The notes under the pieces: model-generated | What the model was told of the DNA's origin: nothing | Database searches by the model: none | Seen by the model: the letters and a program-made list of their open reading frames with translations, nothing else | Position numbers and translations under genes: made by a program | Part shown: positions 35,215 through 42,678 of the stretch, piece after piece | Numbering within the stretch: the stretch's first letter is position 1 | How the letters are laid out: each line of letters begins with the position of its first letter | Source of the DNA: DASVWZ01 sp963708575 | GTDB taxonomy: Bacteria > Acidobacteriota > Terriglobia > Terriglobales > Acidobacteriaceae | Assembly: GCA_963708575.1 (NCBI GenBank) | Contig: CAVPTB010000007.1 | Span: 1,674,001-1,738,000 of the forward strand | DNA: 64,000 nt | Direction of reading: 5' to 3'

Positions 35215-35703
35215 ATGGCAACGGTGCCTCAAATACGCGCTTGGTCGGGTCGGACACCGATTAGGCCGGAACCTCGTCCGCTTGCCCGCCGAACTGCACG
35301 GCTGTCAAAGTCTGAGCGGCAATTACCCACAATACTCTGGGTTGACGACTACGAACCGGGCCTATTACTTTACAAGGCCATGTTTGAGGCCCTTGGTTTC
35401 AGGGTCTTGGCCGCCAAGTCTGGGGTTCGAGCTCTGCACTTGGCTGCTGAAAACAGGGTCGATGTCGCGGTGACGGACTATGAAATGCCCGGGATGAATG
35501 GCGGCGAGGTCGCGGCCAGTCTGAAACGTCTAAAACCGACGGTTCCAGTCATCTTATTCTCGGGAAGCTTGGATATTCCGGATCGAGTAAAGAGCGATGT
35601 CCAGGGAGTTTGCGATAAAGCGGGCTCCAGGGACGTTCTGTTGGGTGCCATCAAGCATGCTGTGGCTGGCAAGCGTCTGCCGAGAGCAACTGCCTGCCGC
35701 TGA
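35215..35703 (+). CDS. Single-domain response regulator (receiver domain)
   Basis: 162 residues from ATG 35215; a TTG at 35179 would add 12. A basic 35-residue N-tail precedes a complete CheY-like receiver: acidic pair in TILWVDDYEPG, phospho-acceptor Asp in VAVTDYEMPGMNGGEVAASL, Ser in VILFSGSLDI and the conserved Lys in GVCDKAGS. There is no output domain, so it would act through protein contacts. No histidine kinase is in the window. It ends tail-to-tail with the MBL-fold gene, 2 bp apart. Confidence 0.8.
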   Translation: MATVPQIRAWSGRTPIRPEPRPLARRTARLSKSERQLPTILWVDDYEPGLLLYKAMFEALGFRVLAAKSGVRALHLAAENRVDVAVTDYEMPGMNGGEVAASLKRLKPTVPVILFSGSLDIPDRVKSDVQGVCDKAGSRDVLLGAIKHAVAGKRLPRATACR

Positions 35704-35705
35704 CG

Positions 35706-36476
35706 TTAGTCCTTAGTCCAGCTTTCTCCTTCTCGCAAGATTACAATTTCCGTTGTAAGAGCGGCGCGGCGCGCACGATCACGGAATCCTTCTGGGCTTT
35801 GGTTGGTTTGCATCAGCGGAGAGCGAGGAATAATCCCCAGATGTATCGGGATAACCGCACGGGGTGCGAGCAGCCGCACTGCCTCGACCGCCTGCTTTTC
35901 GCCCATTGTCATCGGAATCCGAAATGTGGTCACTGGCAGTAGAGCCACGTCCGGCCTGAACTCGCGACCGATCTTTTCCATGAAACCCGCCAGGTAGGTG
36001 TCGCCTGCAAAGTAAATCCGTTTACTCTCCGCCTCCAGGATGTAACCGATAGTAAAGGTGAGATGACGGGCAGGAACTGCCGTGATAGATACTGGGGCGA
36101 ACGACCTCCCCTCCCATGCTTTCAATCCCGTCACATTGCGCCCGCCTTTCAAGCGCGTCACCCATGCGGAGTATGCGGGAGCCAGAACAGGCACCGAGTC
36201 CGGCAAACCTCGCAGAAACCGACTGTCGATATGGTCAAAATGGTTGTGTGACACCAAGACCAGGTCGATGCCCCTTAACTCTTCTCTGGTTCTCGCTGGA
36301 GGATGCGGCCTCGCGTATCCAGGATTGCCGTGCAGACCAAAGTAGGGATCCGTCAGAATACGCTTTCCGGCAATCTCGATCAGAACCGTGCTATGGCCGA
36401 TCATTGTGATCTTCACAGCTTCACCCGTCGCTTCATTCAGATTCCGAGGTAAGTGGCCGGCCGCGGCAAAGGCCAA
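35706..36476 (-). CDS. MBL-fold metal-dependent hydrolase (UlaG/YtnP-like)
   Basis: 256 residues. The metallo-beta-lactamase-fold motif SHNHFDH is at 76-82, with later ligands in VPARHLTFTIGYILE (His), IYFAGDT (Asp) and AVIPIHLG (His). This set is typical of the UlaG-like lactonase/phosphodiesterase branch and of NAPE-PLD-like proteins (TDPYFGLHGNPG... 'HPPART'). It is cytoplasmic. The first 20 residues are poorly conserved, and a GTG at 36416 (VKITMIGHST) is a possible alternative start. Substrate unknown. Confidence 0.8.
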   Translation of the reverse strand: MAFAAAGHLPRNLNEATGEAVKITMIGHSTVLIEIAGKRILTDPYFGLHGNPGYARPHPPARTREELRGIDLVLVSHNHFDHIDSRFLRGLPDSVPVLAPAYSAWVTRLKGGRNVTGLKAWEGRSFAPVSITAVPARHLTFTIGYILEAESKRIYFAGDTYLAGFMEKIGREFRPDVALLPVTTFRIPMTMGEKQAVEAVRLLAPRAVIPIHLGIIPRSPLMQTNQSPEGFRDRARRAALTTEIVILREGESWTKD

Positions 36477-36570
36477 TGATCAGTGTAGGGCTCTCGCTGA
36501 AATTCGCAAACTGTGAGAAAGGACGGTTTTTAGGAAACCGTTAAAAGGAAGTTTCTCATTACAGGGCAAA

Positions 36571-36600
36571 CCCGCCGACCCTTTTGCGAGGGTCGGCGGG
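36571..36600 (-). terminator. Strong hairpin downstream of the DUF1328 gene
   Basis: A perfect 12-bp GC-rich stem (36571-36582 with 36589-36600; core CCCGCCGACCCT) has a 6-nt loop. On the minus strand it is followed by TTTGCCC. It lies 30 bp downstream of the DUF1328 stop codon, so it most likely ends that transcript; the U-tract is short. Confidence 0.6.
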
Positions 36601-36629
36601 CATGCCACAAATAACAAATCCAAGCCTGC

Positions 36630-36806
36630 CTAAATCCGCGCAGAACCTCGTCTCGACAGGCCAAAAATAAGGCTGATCGCAAAAAGCACCACGAAGATGA
36701 AGAAGAGTATCTTGGCGATTCCGGCGGCAGCCGCGGCAACGCCCGCGAAACCGAATATCGCGGCGATAATGGCAACTACCAAAAACACTACTGACCAATA
36801 CAGCAT
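36630..36806 (-). CDS. DUF1328 (YtjA-family) small membrane protein
   Basis: 58 residues: MLYWSVVFLVVAIIAAIFGF, then AGVAAAAAGIAKILFFIFVV, then LFAISLIFGL and a basic tail SRRGSARI. Two membrane helices with the 'aa.Ga.aGiAkiLFfiFlvlf' core are the DUF1328 signature. GAGGAGAAA lies just upstream of the ATG at 36806. The function is unknown; homologues are commonly stress-induced. A strong hairpin ends the gene. It was identified by direct translation of the minus strand. Confidence 0.9.
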   Translation of the reverse strand: MLYWSVVFLVVAIIAAIFGFAGVAAAAAGIAKILFFIFVVLFAISLIFGLSRRGSARI

Positions 36807-36886
36807 AGTTTCTCCTCTCAGACCCTGCCATGAGCGTACCGATTAAGACGAACACTTTCGATCAGGCTCTGGCTGTAATGTTCTGG

Positions 36887-37363
36887 CTATTTCGCTGTAC
36901 GCCTTCGTCCGGTCGAACTCACTTTGGATCGCCTTCGTGTCCGGGCAGCTTTCTTGGCGGCTGTACTCCGGCTACGCCTCGATCGCCGGTGGGCGGCGCT
37001 CGTGGCTTGTGCTGAAAGCGCTTTTTTTGACGCTCCGCGCCCGCCCTCTCGCTTTAAAGCCTTGGTGACGGCCCGTGACCGTTTGGCTGATGGCTTACTT
37101 GGGGTCTTACCCTTGCTGCTGGATCTGCCCGCAGAGGCCTTCCGCGCAGATGCCGTACCCTTCGGCGCTGGCCCCAGCTTTACCCCCGCCTTCCGGGCCT
37201 TGGATAAGCCGATGGCAATGGCCTGCTTGGCATTGGCCACGCCGTGCTTTCCCTCTCGAACATGATGGATCTCCTCGCGCACAAACTCTCCGGCTTGTGT
37301 GCTGGGTGACTTACCCTCTCTGGCGTCTTCCTGGGCTCTCTCTAAGGTCGCTTTTTCGGGCAT
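36887..37363 (-). CDS. Small basic protein with DUF6496-like head and histone-H1-like tail
   Basis: 158 residues. Residues 1-60 (KATLERAQEDAREGKSPSTQ, then GEFVREEIHHVREGKHGVAN and AKQAIAIGLSKARKAGVKL) match DUF6496, a domain of small stress-type proteins. The remaining 95 residues are low-complexity Lys/Arg/Ala/Ser, like histone H1 or bacterial Hc1-type tails, and should bind nucleic acid. It sits in the stress block and is transcribed alone. A role in chromosome protection is an inference. Confidence 0.7.
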   Translation of the reverse strand: MPEKATLERAQEDAREGKSPSTQAGEFVREEIHHVREGKHGVANAKQAIAIGLSKARKAGVKLGPAPKGTASARKASAGRSSSKGKTPSKPSAKRSRAVTKALKREGGRGASKKALSAQATSAAHRRSRRSRSTAAKKAARTRRRSKVSSTGRRRTAK

Positions 37364-37753
37364 TCGGCTCCTCCAAAATAATCACCTGCGCTTGGATGCA
37401 GGAGCCCACGCGTTGTTTGTCGCCATCTGCTTCATTCACACCTTAGAACCAAGAGGACCTGCCAACCTGCCGTTCCGGTCCACCATCCAAGACCTCACTA
37501 GGTGCGGTGGACCGTCCCCCGAGTGAGAATGCGACCGAAGCATTGAGCCATTCGGGGGACGGCAGAGCTGCTGAGGCTCTCCGCTTGGCGTCTCGGCCTT
37601 AGAAGAAACTCCACGCGTAATTGGGGATTAAAGAACGTAGTTGGAAGTGGGACTCGCCGTCTTCCGAGGTAATGGACTGTAGACGAGTCTTTCTAGGGCG
37701 GAGTCGCTGGCAATCACGTCCGACCCGCCATCTTCAAATCTGTAATTCGATCT
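37364..37753. other. 390-bp intergenic region with structured DNA
   Basis: No convincing open reading frame. It separates the DUF6496-like gene (upstream side) from the end of the acetyltransferase gene. The only structure seen is the pair of adjacent inverted repeats at 37476-37562, listed separately. No promoter could be assigned with confidence. Confidence 0.5.
37476..37562. repeat. Two adjacent, partly overlapping inverted repeats
   Basis: The first pairs CGGTCCACC (37476-37484) with GGTGGACCG (37506-37514), with an inner ACCT/AGGT. The second pairs CCGTCCCCCGA (37512-37522) with TCGGGGGACGG (37552-37562), with an inner AATGC (37528-37532) and GCATT (37540-37544) around GACCGAA. The two outer stems share three bases (37512-37514), so they may be alternative folds. 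The structure could be a small RNA, a REP-like palindrome or a terminator pair. Confidence 0.5.
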
Positions 37754-38782
37754 CTAAGCTGCCTTCTTCGAAGAAAAACCGTGGTTGGCCCTCCCGGTGA
37801 TGCGATAAGTAACCTGGTCGCGCGCGCCCCAGAGATACTTGTATGCCTCACGGCCGCGCAGGAAATCCACGCAGTCCTTGCCGTCGCCGATTGCGTCCTC
37901 AAGGACTGCCCCGAGTATTTGTGTCCCCGGACTCAGTGATTGATAGGCGGGATCGTATCCTTGCAAGTAGCAAAAAACCGTAGTCCGCTCGAAGAAGGAA
38001 CAGAGAACGGCGATGATGCGCCGATCGTGTCGCAGAGCATACAGCTTCAGTACACCTTTACGAAGAAGTTGTGGAGCAACTCGGCGGTGAAAGGCGCGCA
38101 CTCGAGCATCCTTGAGCACCCCATCCTCTCCTACTTCACGCCAGCGCAATGAATGAAGGTAAAACAAACTTTCAAGCACTGGCATCAACGAATCATAATC
38201 TGCTACTTCGACTGACGCGCCCCCAGCACGCAGGGCACGCCCTCGCGCATTGCGAAGATTGCGCAGCTCCTTCGCTTGAATCAAGCCAGCGAGGTTCTCT
38301 TTCCCGCGAGTTAAGACAACCGGGCACACATCGTGTTCTACTCCGCGATAGGCTAACCCGCGCCGCGCGGCACAAATCAGCGGAGACCCCGCACTCAAGT
38401 CCGAAAAATAGATCCGGTCCCACTCACGCGGTTCCTCAATCCACTCAAGAAGCGCGCAGACAACTTCTGATTCCCTGCCCGCCTCGGCCAGAACGTCCAG
38501 ATAGTCCGAGACGCCCCCACCCATCAACCCCAGGACCCTCCCGCCGTCATCGCGATAGATCAGCAAAGGAGCTAACCCGACAAGTCGGTCACCTTGCTCA
38601 ATCGCAACGATAAGCGGCTGCTCCGGCTGAAATTCCTCCATCCAACTCAACACCCATTCCGGACGCGAAAATGTGGTGGCATTCGCCGATCTTTCCCATA
38701 AATCATTCCACGCTGGCGCCAGCCGCTTTGCGGAATTCAGATCCCGGACTGTGCGAATACTCAGGCTGCAAGCGATGGCCAC
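37754..38782 (-). CDS. GNAT-fold acyltransferase, CelD/BcsL-like
   Basis: 342 residues. Segments RPEWVLSWMEEFQPEQPLIV, AIEQGDRLVGLAPLLIYRDD and VDFLRGREAYKYLWGARDQV are characteristic of the CelD/FemAB-like acetyltransferase domain (PF13480), which is common in exopolysaccharide and sulfur-modified glycolipid loci. It should transfer an acyl group from acyl-CoA or charged tRNA to a sugar amine or hydroxyl. It overlaps the upstream glycosyltransferase by 22 bp and is the last gene of the second minus-strand operon. Together with the PIG-L deacetylase it could swap one N-acyl group for another; that is an inference. Confidence 0.8.
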   Translation of the reverse strand: MAIACSLSIRTVRDLNSAKRLAPAWNDLWERSANATTFSRPEWVLSWMEEFQPEQPLIVAIEQGDRLVGLAPLLIYRDDGGRVLGLMGGGVSDYLDVLAEAGRESEVVCALLEWIEEPREWDRIYFSDLSAGSPLICAARRGLAYRGVEHDVCPVVLTRGKENLAGLIQAKELRNLRNARGRALRAGGASVEVADYDSLMPVLESLFYLHSLRWREVGEDGVLKDARVRAFHRRVAPQLLRKGVLKLYALRHDRRIIAVLCSFFERTTVFCYLQGYDPAYQSLSPGTQILGAVLEDAIGDGKDCVDFLRGREAYKYLWGARDQVTYRITGRANHGFSSKKAA

Positions 38783-39852
38783 GACTCACGCTCCGTTCCT
38801 GCATCCGAAATTTTCTCTCTCATCACGTCTTCGTAGATTCTCAGGTACCTAGCCACCATCACTTCCGATGAAAAATGCGCCCTTGCGGCTGCCCGGCAAG
38901 TTTCCGGGTGAATGCGTTCCGCCATCAAGATCGCCTGTGTCATCGCTGGAACCGAGTCCACCAGAAACCCGGTTCGCCCATGGCCAATGATTTCGCGTAA
39001 CGCTCCCCTACGGAATGCCACCACGGGTACACCACACGCAAAGGCTTCCATGGCGACCAGACAACTTGTTTCTGCCACCTGACTCGGTACCAGCAAGCAC
39101 GACGCACCCGCAATCAGATCAAGTTTATGTTTGCCTCCAACTTGCCCGAGGTAGCGATGCCCTTCCCGCAGCCGCGGAAGAATCATCTGTTCGAAATATT
39201 TTTTGTGTGCGGGATACGCGAAGACGGTTCCTGCCAGCCACAGCGAAAGGCCCGCATCGCGCGCGGCATCCATCGCCAAATGAAACCCCTTCTCTGGACA
39301 AATTCGTCCCAACGAAAGGAGGTAACCGGGCTTTCTTTTTCGGCGTGGCGGGTTATCAGCTAACAGTCGTACCCCGTTCTCGACTACGTCATAATCCGCA
39401 GTCTTACCCGGAACGTCCCGCATTTGTGAACGCGACACACAAACTAGCCGGATTTTCGCGCGATTGATTTTCAGGGCTACTGCCGGATACCACGCGAGCG
39501 GCAAATGAAGCGTCACCACCACGGGTGGACCGTCTTCCGGCAAGTAGTGATAGAAGTCCAGTCCATGCATGTGAACCACATCGATCGAGAAGCGATCCAG
39601 GGCTTGCCGGACAGCCTCTCGATGTTGCGCACGTGCCTGCGCTTGAGCTATGTCCGTCAACTCTCCGCTGGGCATTTGCGTAGGCAGCAACAATCCCCGG
39701 CAGCGGGAGCTTTCTGGCGCAATCACCAGGGAACGATGTCCGGTCTCCACCAGAGCCTCGTCCAGGATTGCCAGTATTTGCTCAGCACCACCGGCGGTTG
39801 CGGCGGAGATCGGCGCCAGTGGGTAACCCACACTTAAGACAGTCAGCCGCAT
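38761..39852 (-). CDS. Glycosyltransferase family 4 protein
   Basis: 363 residues from ATG 39852, overlapping the deacetylase by 10 bp; the frame opens further upstream, but only as a shadow. The start MRLTVLSVGYPLAPISAATA leads to the GGAEQILAIL acceptor loop. The donor side has GYLLSLGRICPEKGFHLAMD, VAETSCLVAMEAFACGVPVV and GALREIIGHGRTGFLVDSVP. A standard retaining-type GT4 of the GT-B fold. It is in the operon with the PIG-L deacetylase, a pairing familiar from mycothiol- and bacillithiol-like GlcNAc chemistry, though the specific substrate here is unknown. Confidence 0.85.
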   Translation of the reverse strand: MRLTVLSVGYPLAPISAATAGGAEQILAILDEALVETGHRSLVIAPESSRCRGLLLPTQMPSGELTDIAQAQARAQHREAVRQALDRFSIDVVHMHGLDFYHYLPEDGPPVVVTLHLPLAWYPAVALKINRAKIRLVCVSRSQMRDVPGKTADYDVVENGVRLLADNPPRRKRKPGYLLSLGRICPEKGFHLAMDAARDAGLSLWLAGTVFAYPAHKKYFEQMILPRLREGHRYLGQVGGKHKLDLIAGASCLLVPSQVAETSCLVAMEAFACGVPVVAFRRGALREIIGHGRTGFLVDSVPAMTQAILMAERIHPETCRAAARAHFSSEVMVARYLRIYEDVMREKISDAGTERESWPSLAA

Positions 39853-40673
39853 ATGATCTCGGCTCCTGCTATTGTCTGCGCCGCTAGTGCGCGCCACCGC
39901 TGGCCCGTCATCGGCCATCCCATGCACTCGTACCAGAGCTTCCCCGGATGCGGTGGCAGGGTAAAGTCATAGGCGGGGGTTTGTCGAAACTTCTCTTTCT
40001 CTGTCGGAAATCCGCGCAGGACGTTTTCCTGGGACCAGTAACAGTCCATCATTCGCTGTTTTCGCGCGCGTTCTTCCTTGGACAATTCCACCGATAGTTC
40101 GGCACTCTCCGCATTGGCCAAGAACTCTCCCGCCACAAATTGGCCATCTCGGGCGTGATAGGAGGTCATCTCCATTGCCTGTGCTGCGCAGCCTGCCTGG
40201 CGTAGAGCGAGCCTCGTAACCAGCGAAGCCGTATCGTGGTCTGGATGGCCTCCCTCGAAGGGATGTGTAATGACTATTTCCGGCTTATAGCTGCGGAAGA
40301 TCTCTCTCAGCTTGCCGACGAGTGCTTCGGCCTGATCGATCGCCTCTTGATCCACGGCTTCAAGAAAACACAAGTTCGCGGGAAGAATGCCGGCGACTGA
40401 AAGCGCCTTGTATGCCTCTTTTTTTCGAATGTCGGCATATTCTTCACGAGTGCACAACAATCCTGAAGACCAGAGTTTCCGGTCATGAGGGGCGCCGTCC
40501 GTCATAAAAACCACGCAGGCGGTTGGGTTTTCGGCCAACAGGGTTGAGGCTCCCACGGTCTCATCGTCGGGATGCGCGGCCAGCAGCAAGATTCGAGACT
40601 TTGCGAACAACCGTCGCCTGAGATCTTCCGCGCCCTGACTGCGATTGGCCGCCAAACTATCGCTCGACCTCAT
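39843..40673 (-). CDS. PIG-L family deacetylase
   Basis: 276 residues. AHPDDE at 33-38 and HPDHD at 143-147 are the zinc-binding and catalytic motifs of PIG-L/MshB/BshB-type N-deacetylases, which remove acetyl groups from GlcNAc on a lipid, inositol, malate or glycan acceptor. It is cytoplasmic and complete. It overlaps the nucleotidyltransferase by 17 bp and the GT4 gene by 10 bp, so its product likely acts on the product of one of the cluster's glycosyltransferases. Confidence 0.9.
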   Translation of the reverse strand: MRSSDSLAANRSQGAEDLRRRLFAKSRILLLAAHPDDETVGASTLLAENPTACVVFMTDGAPHDRKLWSSGLLCTREEYADIRKKEAYKALSVAGILPANLCFLEAVDQEAIDQAEALVGKLREIFRSYKPEIVITHPFEGGHPDHDTASLVTRLALRQAGCAAQAMEMTSYHARDGQFVAGEFLANAESAELSVELSKEERARKQRMMDCYWSQENVLRGFPTEKEKFRQTPAYDFTLPPHPGKLWYECMGWPMTGQRWRALAAQTIAGAEIICG

Positions 40674-41412
40674 GCCACATGCCTTGCTCTAAAAGGGCTC
40701 GTACTGCTTCCCGATATCCGTGCAGCGTACCCACATCGACATACGTGTCGCCTTTCTTGATTCCCAGCGCCTTTCCGCCGCGCCTCAGGTATTCATTGAC
40801 CAGCGTGCCAAAATACTCATCCGATCGTCCTCGCTCGATCCACAACTCGTGCAGCACAGCGAAGATTTCCCCAGTCAATTTGAACGCTCCCCATACCCAT
40901 TGGGTCCGTGTTATGGGTTGCTTCACCTGGATCTCGGTCACCCACCCCGATTCATCGGTGATGACCGCATCGAAAAGCTCGGGCTGGGCCACCGGGAATA
41001 GAAGGAAGGACAAGCCGCCATCCGGCAACAATCGAAAACCTTCGGCTGGAAACCAGATCGTATCCGGAAGACCGACAACAATTTCATCGTCCGGCGCAAC
41101 GAGCGGGAGCGCTCTGAATAAGGCGTCGCACAAACCATTCGGACTTTGCTGGACGACGTAGCAAACCGATGCGCCCTCCAGCTGTCCCCCGAAGTAAGTC
41201 ATGATGTCGGCTTTGCCGGGCGAAATAACGAAACACACTCGCGAGACGTCCGCCATCAGCATGCGCTCCAAAAGGTATTCGCAAACGGTTCGCGGCTTTT
41301 CCGTGGTTCCGTCGTAGCGCGTTCCCACGGGAAGCAACTCCTTGGAAAATGCCAGTGGCTGAATCCGTGTCCCCAGTCCGGCCGCCGGAATGATGCCCCA
41401 TCGCCGCTTCAT
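40657..41412 (-). CDS. Sugar-1-phosphate nucleotidyltransferase
   Basis: 251 residues. It begins MKRRWGIIPAAGLGTRIQPL followed by FSKELLPVG, the NTP-binding 'GxGxRxxP...K.llpv' signature of the family that makes NDP-sugars from NTP and sugar 1-phosphate. PNGLCDALFRA and VGLPDTIWFPAEG are later active-site parts. The end (TYVDVGTLHGYREAVRALLE) matches the usual dTDP-glucose or GDP-mannose pyrophosphorylase C-terminus. Overlaps the CgeB gene by ATGA. It should supply an activated sugar to the cluster. Which sugar is not determined. Confidence 0.85.
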   Translation of the reverse strand: MKRRWGIIPAAGLGTRIQPLAFSKELLPVGTRYDGTTEKPRTVCEYLLERMLMADVSRVCFVISPGKADIMTYFGGQLEGASVCYVVQQSPNGLCDALFRALPLVAPDDEIVVGLPDTIWFPAEGFRLLPDGGLSFLLFPVAQPELFDAVITDESGWVTEIQVKQPITRTQWVWGAFKLTGEIFAVLHELWIERGRSDEYFGTLVNEYLRRGGKALGIKKGDTYVDVGTLHGYREAVRALLEQGMWHEVER

Positions 41413-42470
41413 GCGCTTGCCTCCAGAAGCGTCACTAACTCCCGCGAGCGATGGTCGGCGGTGTGTTCGTCCATGACTCGCTCACGTGCCGCTATGCCTA
41501 TGCTCCTCAACTCTTCGCCATCACGATCCAGAGCACTGACAACGTCGGACGCGTGCGAAGCCACAAGAATCTCCTGGTCGGGCTCGAAGAACTCCGATAA
41601 ACCTTCCCATGAATCGCTCAGGACCGGAGTCTCGCAGGCCGCCGCTTCGAACAATCTCCCGGACGGACAGAATCCGGAGGTCGCCATCGGTCCGCGCGTG
41701 ACATTCAGGGTGATCTTCGAGGAGCAATAAAAAGCCGAATGCTTCGGAGGCGGCACATGTTGAACGAACCAGATATTTTCGGCCCAAGGGAAATCGTCCG
41801 GATATTGCGCCCCTCCTAGAAGGAAGCGGCGTTCTGGCGTGCGCCGGGCCGGCTCCAGGAGAAGCTCCTGCAACGCGGGTTGACGATCCATTGAATACGT
41901 TCCCAAATAAGACATGTCCGCTTGGTAGGCGACGCTGGCTTTCACCGGCCTATGAACGTTAGGATCCGCCGAGCCATAGAGTGGCTCTACTCGCTTCGCT
42001 CCCAGGCGATCTTTCATCTCTTTCAAAACGCGACCACCCGCATAGCTCAGTACAAGATCAAACGGCTGCAAACCATCCGGAGGGATATATTCAACGGCTT
42101 GATTCCGCGCCAAGCGCTCGAGAGTAACTGGGCTATCCAGGTCGTAGAACACGCTCGTCTTCGACGATGCGAGAACCAGATCGCATGCCGTCATTGCGTC
42201 TGGGCAGTAGGATGTAACAATTCCAACGTCCGAATTCTTCAAAGCTTCCCGCGCTTGTGAGGCAACCGATGCCCATGACTCGTACAAAATCAGCGAGTAT
42301 TCGGTCGGGTTCCCCAGATCACGGTGAGAAGCGTAGTAGGACACGTCGTGCTCAAAGAAGGTCACTTGATGTCCCTGACGGGCCAGTGCACTGCATAAAC
42401 CCCGCCAGATTGTGGCGTGCCCGTTGGCCCACGACGAACTTATCGTCAAACCGAAGATTACGAGCCTCAT
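41409..42470 (-). CDS. CgeB-like glycosyltransferase (copy 4)
   Basis: 353 residues from ATG 42470 (MRLVIFGLTISSSWANGHAT); the frame continues to 42494. It is paralogous to copy 1 at 22574: shared ITSSW/TISSSW-x-NGHAT, SDVGIV-x-SYCPDA, LSY-x-GTYSMDRQPALQEL, and SGRLFEAAACETPVLSDSWE. It is the first gene of the second minus-strand operon, followed by the sugar nucleotidyltransferase, PIG-L, GT4 and acyltransferase. Its promoter should lie in the 208 bp that separate it from the divergent outer-membrane gene. Confidence 0.85.
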   Translation of the reverse strand: MRLVIFGLTISSSWANGHATIWRGLCSALARQGHQVTFFEHDVSYYASHRDLGNPTEYSLILYESWASVASQAREALKNSDVGIVTSYCPDAMTACDLVLASSKTSVFYDLDSPVTLERLARNQAVEYIPPDGLQPFDLVLSYAGGRVLKEMKDRLGAKRVEPLYGSADPNVHRPVKASVAYQADMSYLGTYSMDRQPALQELLLEPARRTPERRFLLGGAQYPDDFPWAENIWFVQHVPPPKHSAFYCSSKITLNVTRGPMATSGFCPSGRLFEAAACETPVLSDSWEGLSEFFEPDQEILVASHASDVVSALDRDGEELRSIGIAARERVMDEHTADHRSRELVTLLEASA

Positions 42471-42678
42471 GCCTTCGCCATCCGCCAACCTCAAACCATA
42501 TCCAAAGACGCCACCGGCTTAGACACTTTGAGCCGTGACTTTTTACCGGTAACCGAACTTCGATGCAACTCCCCCTATGTAAGCTGTATTTGAATCTGAG
42601 GTCTTTCGTGCTTACTGTCGTTCTCAGGACATCTCACCTTTTCATCGGCGCATCGAACCACGATTGCTGACCCGGCCC

